Assembly (NCBI GenBank): GCA_947371775.1
Contig: CANBQX010000039.1
Location: 1-13,693, forward strand
Source: Comamonadaceae bacterium
GTDB lineage: Bacteria > Pseudomonadota > Gammaproteobacteria > Burkholderiales > Burkholderiaceae_C
DNA: 13,693 bases
Direction of reading: 5' to 3'
A model generated the notes under the pieces. That model saw nothing but the letters and a program-made list of their open reading frames with translations, ran no database searches and was not told the origin of the DNA. Position 1 is the first letter of the stretch. Each line of letters opens with the position of its first letter. Of the stretch, positions 12,853 through 13,693 are shown piece after piece. The position numbers and the translations under genes were made by a program.

Positions 12853-13693
12853 ATGACTGCCCTTTGGACTGATACCGACCTGGCTGCGCCCAGCCTGCAA
12901 ACCCCCTCTGGCGCTTCGCCCCAGACCCAGGAAGCCGCGCAGCGCGCCGCCTACGAGAACCACAAGCTTGAAAAACGCCTGTGCCGCCAGGTGGGCCAAG
13001 CCATCATGGACTACCACATGATTGAAGAGGGCGACCGGGTCATGGTCTGCGTGTCGGGCGGCAAAGACAGCTATGCCATGCTGGACTTGCTGCTCAAAAT
13101 GCAGCAGCGCGCGCCGGTCAACTTTGAACTGATTGCAGTCAACCTGGACCAGAAGCAACCCGGTTTTCCTGACCACATCCTGCCGGCCTATTTGAAGGAG
13201 TTGGGCGTGCCGTTTCATATCGAAACGCAGGACACCTACAGCATCGTCAAGAAGGTGATCCCCGAGGGCAAGACCATGTGCAGCCTGTGCAGCCGGCTGC
13301 GCCGCGGCATCCTGTACCGGGTAGCGGATGAGCTCAAAGTGACCAAGATCGCGTTGGGCCACCACCGCGATGACATGCTGCAAACCTTTTTCCTGAACAT
13401 GTTTTTTGGCGGCAAGCTCAAGGGCATGCCGCCCAAGCTGGTCAGCGACGATGGTGGTCACATCGTGATTCGGCCGCTGGCCAACGTGGCCGAAAAAGAC
13501 CTGACGCGCTGGGCCGCGCACCGCCAGTTCCCGATCATCCCTTGCACCCTGTGCGGCAGCCAGGAGAACCTGCAGCGCAAGCAGATTGGCAACATGCTGC
13601 GCGACTGGGAAAAACAGTACCCGGGCCGCATCGAGAGCATGTTCACCGCCTTGCACAACGTGGTGCCCTCGCACCTGATGGACCACAGCCGGC
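12853..13693 (+). CDS. ttcA: tRNA 2-thiocytidine(32) synthetase TtcA, 3' end cut by window
   Basis: TtcA makes 2-thiocytidine at position 32 of some tRNAs using ATP and an iron-sulfur cluster. 280 codons are present of roughly 310; the stop lies beyond the right edge. The PP-loop 'SGGKDS' is at residues 68-73 ('VCVSGGKDSYAML'). The two CxxC pairs that hold the cluster are C143-C146 ('CSLCSRLRRGILYR') and C231-C234 ('CTLCGSQENLQR'). 'LGHHRDDMLQT', 'KGMPPKL' and 'YPGRIESMF' are also typical, and the match to E. coli TtcA as I remember it is long and nearly gap-free after an N-terminal extension of about 20 residues. The ATG at 12853 lies 17 nt after the folB stop with only a weak ribosome site, so it is probably cotranscribed with folB. 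Confidence 0.97.
   Translation, partial: MTALWTDTDLAAPSLQTPSGASPQTQEAAQRAAYENHKLEKRLCRQVGQAIMDYHMIEEGDRVMVCVSGGKDSYAMLDLLLKMQQRAPVNFELIAVNLDQKQPGFPDHILPAYLKELGVPFHIETQDTYSIVKKVIPEGKTMCSLCSRLRRGILYRVADELKVTKIALGHHRDDMLQTFFLNMFFGGKLKGMPPKLVSDDGGHIVIRPLANVAEKDLTRWAAHRQFPIIPCTLCGSQENLQRKQIGNMLRDWEKQYPGRIESMFTALHNVVPSHLMDHSR

Noticed and set aside
12640..13686. 348-codon minus-strand frame opposite folB and ttcA
   Set aside because: Antisense to strongly conserved TtcA; composition again of the shadow type.
1..13693. Mobile elements, CRISPR array, tRNA or rRNA genes, toxin-antitoxin or defence genes
   Set aside because: Looked for transposase or integrase motifs, spaced repeats and structural RNA signatures; none seen.

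Overview
The window is GC-rich, gene-dense DNA from a Gram-negative bacterium. Gene content and protein style point to a betaproteobacterium, most likely Burkholderiales of the Comamonadaceae type. This rests on recalled resemblance of the Cca, TtcA, TctE-like and GtsABCD-like proteins; no search was run. It carries 14 protein genes (the first and last cut by the window edges). I see no rRNA or tRNA gene, insertion sequence, CRISPR array or prophage gene.

Layout. (1) Positions 1-4949, plus strand: the C-terminal part of a soluble lytic transglycosylase, a glutathione S-transferase, the CCA-adding enzyme (cca), and an OmpR-type response regulator with its TctE-like sensor kinase. The last three are packed tightly (2-nt gap, then a GTGA start/stop overlap). 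(2) Positions 4976-10302, minus strand: a sugar module read right to left as ROK-family hexokinase, periplasmic sugar-binding protein (gtsA-like), two CUT1 permeases (gtsB-, gtsC-like) and ATPase (gtsD/malK-like). Together they would bring glucose or a similar hexose through the inner membrane and phosphorylate it. (3) Positions 10406-11527, minus strand: a MidA/NDUFAF7-family methyltransferase. (4) Positions 11632-13693, plus strand: a pteridine-reductase-like SDR, folB and ttcA, closely spaced and probably one operon joining folate/pterin synthesis with tRNA thiolation.

Most of this is conventional chromosomal content, and I do not see a clearly new defence, mobile or biosynthetic system. 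The most interesting non-coding stretch is the gap between the sugar-binding protein and the first permease (7806-7943). On the transcribed strand it has, in order, a perfect 9-bp hairpin just after the stop codon, a terminator-like hairpin followed by a T-rich run, and a hairpin that would bury the only good Shine-Dalgarno sequence of the permease. A possible 17-codon leader ORF lies across the last two and ends on the GTG start candidate. This looks like layered control of binding-protein versus permease dosage. Other oddities are a 21-bp AT palindrome upstream of gtsA, a 5-residue insertion in the response regulator receiver domain, a 12-nt tandem repeat inside cca, unusual sugar- and zinc-site residues in the ROK kinase, and a 10-bp repeat that places TAA stops in all three frames at the end of the MidA gene.

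Intergenic stretches are all shorter than 150 bases.
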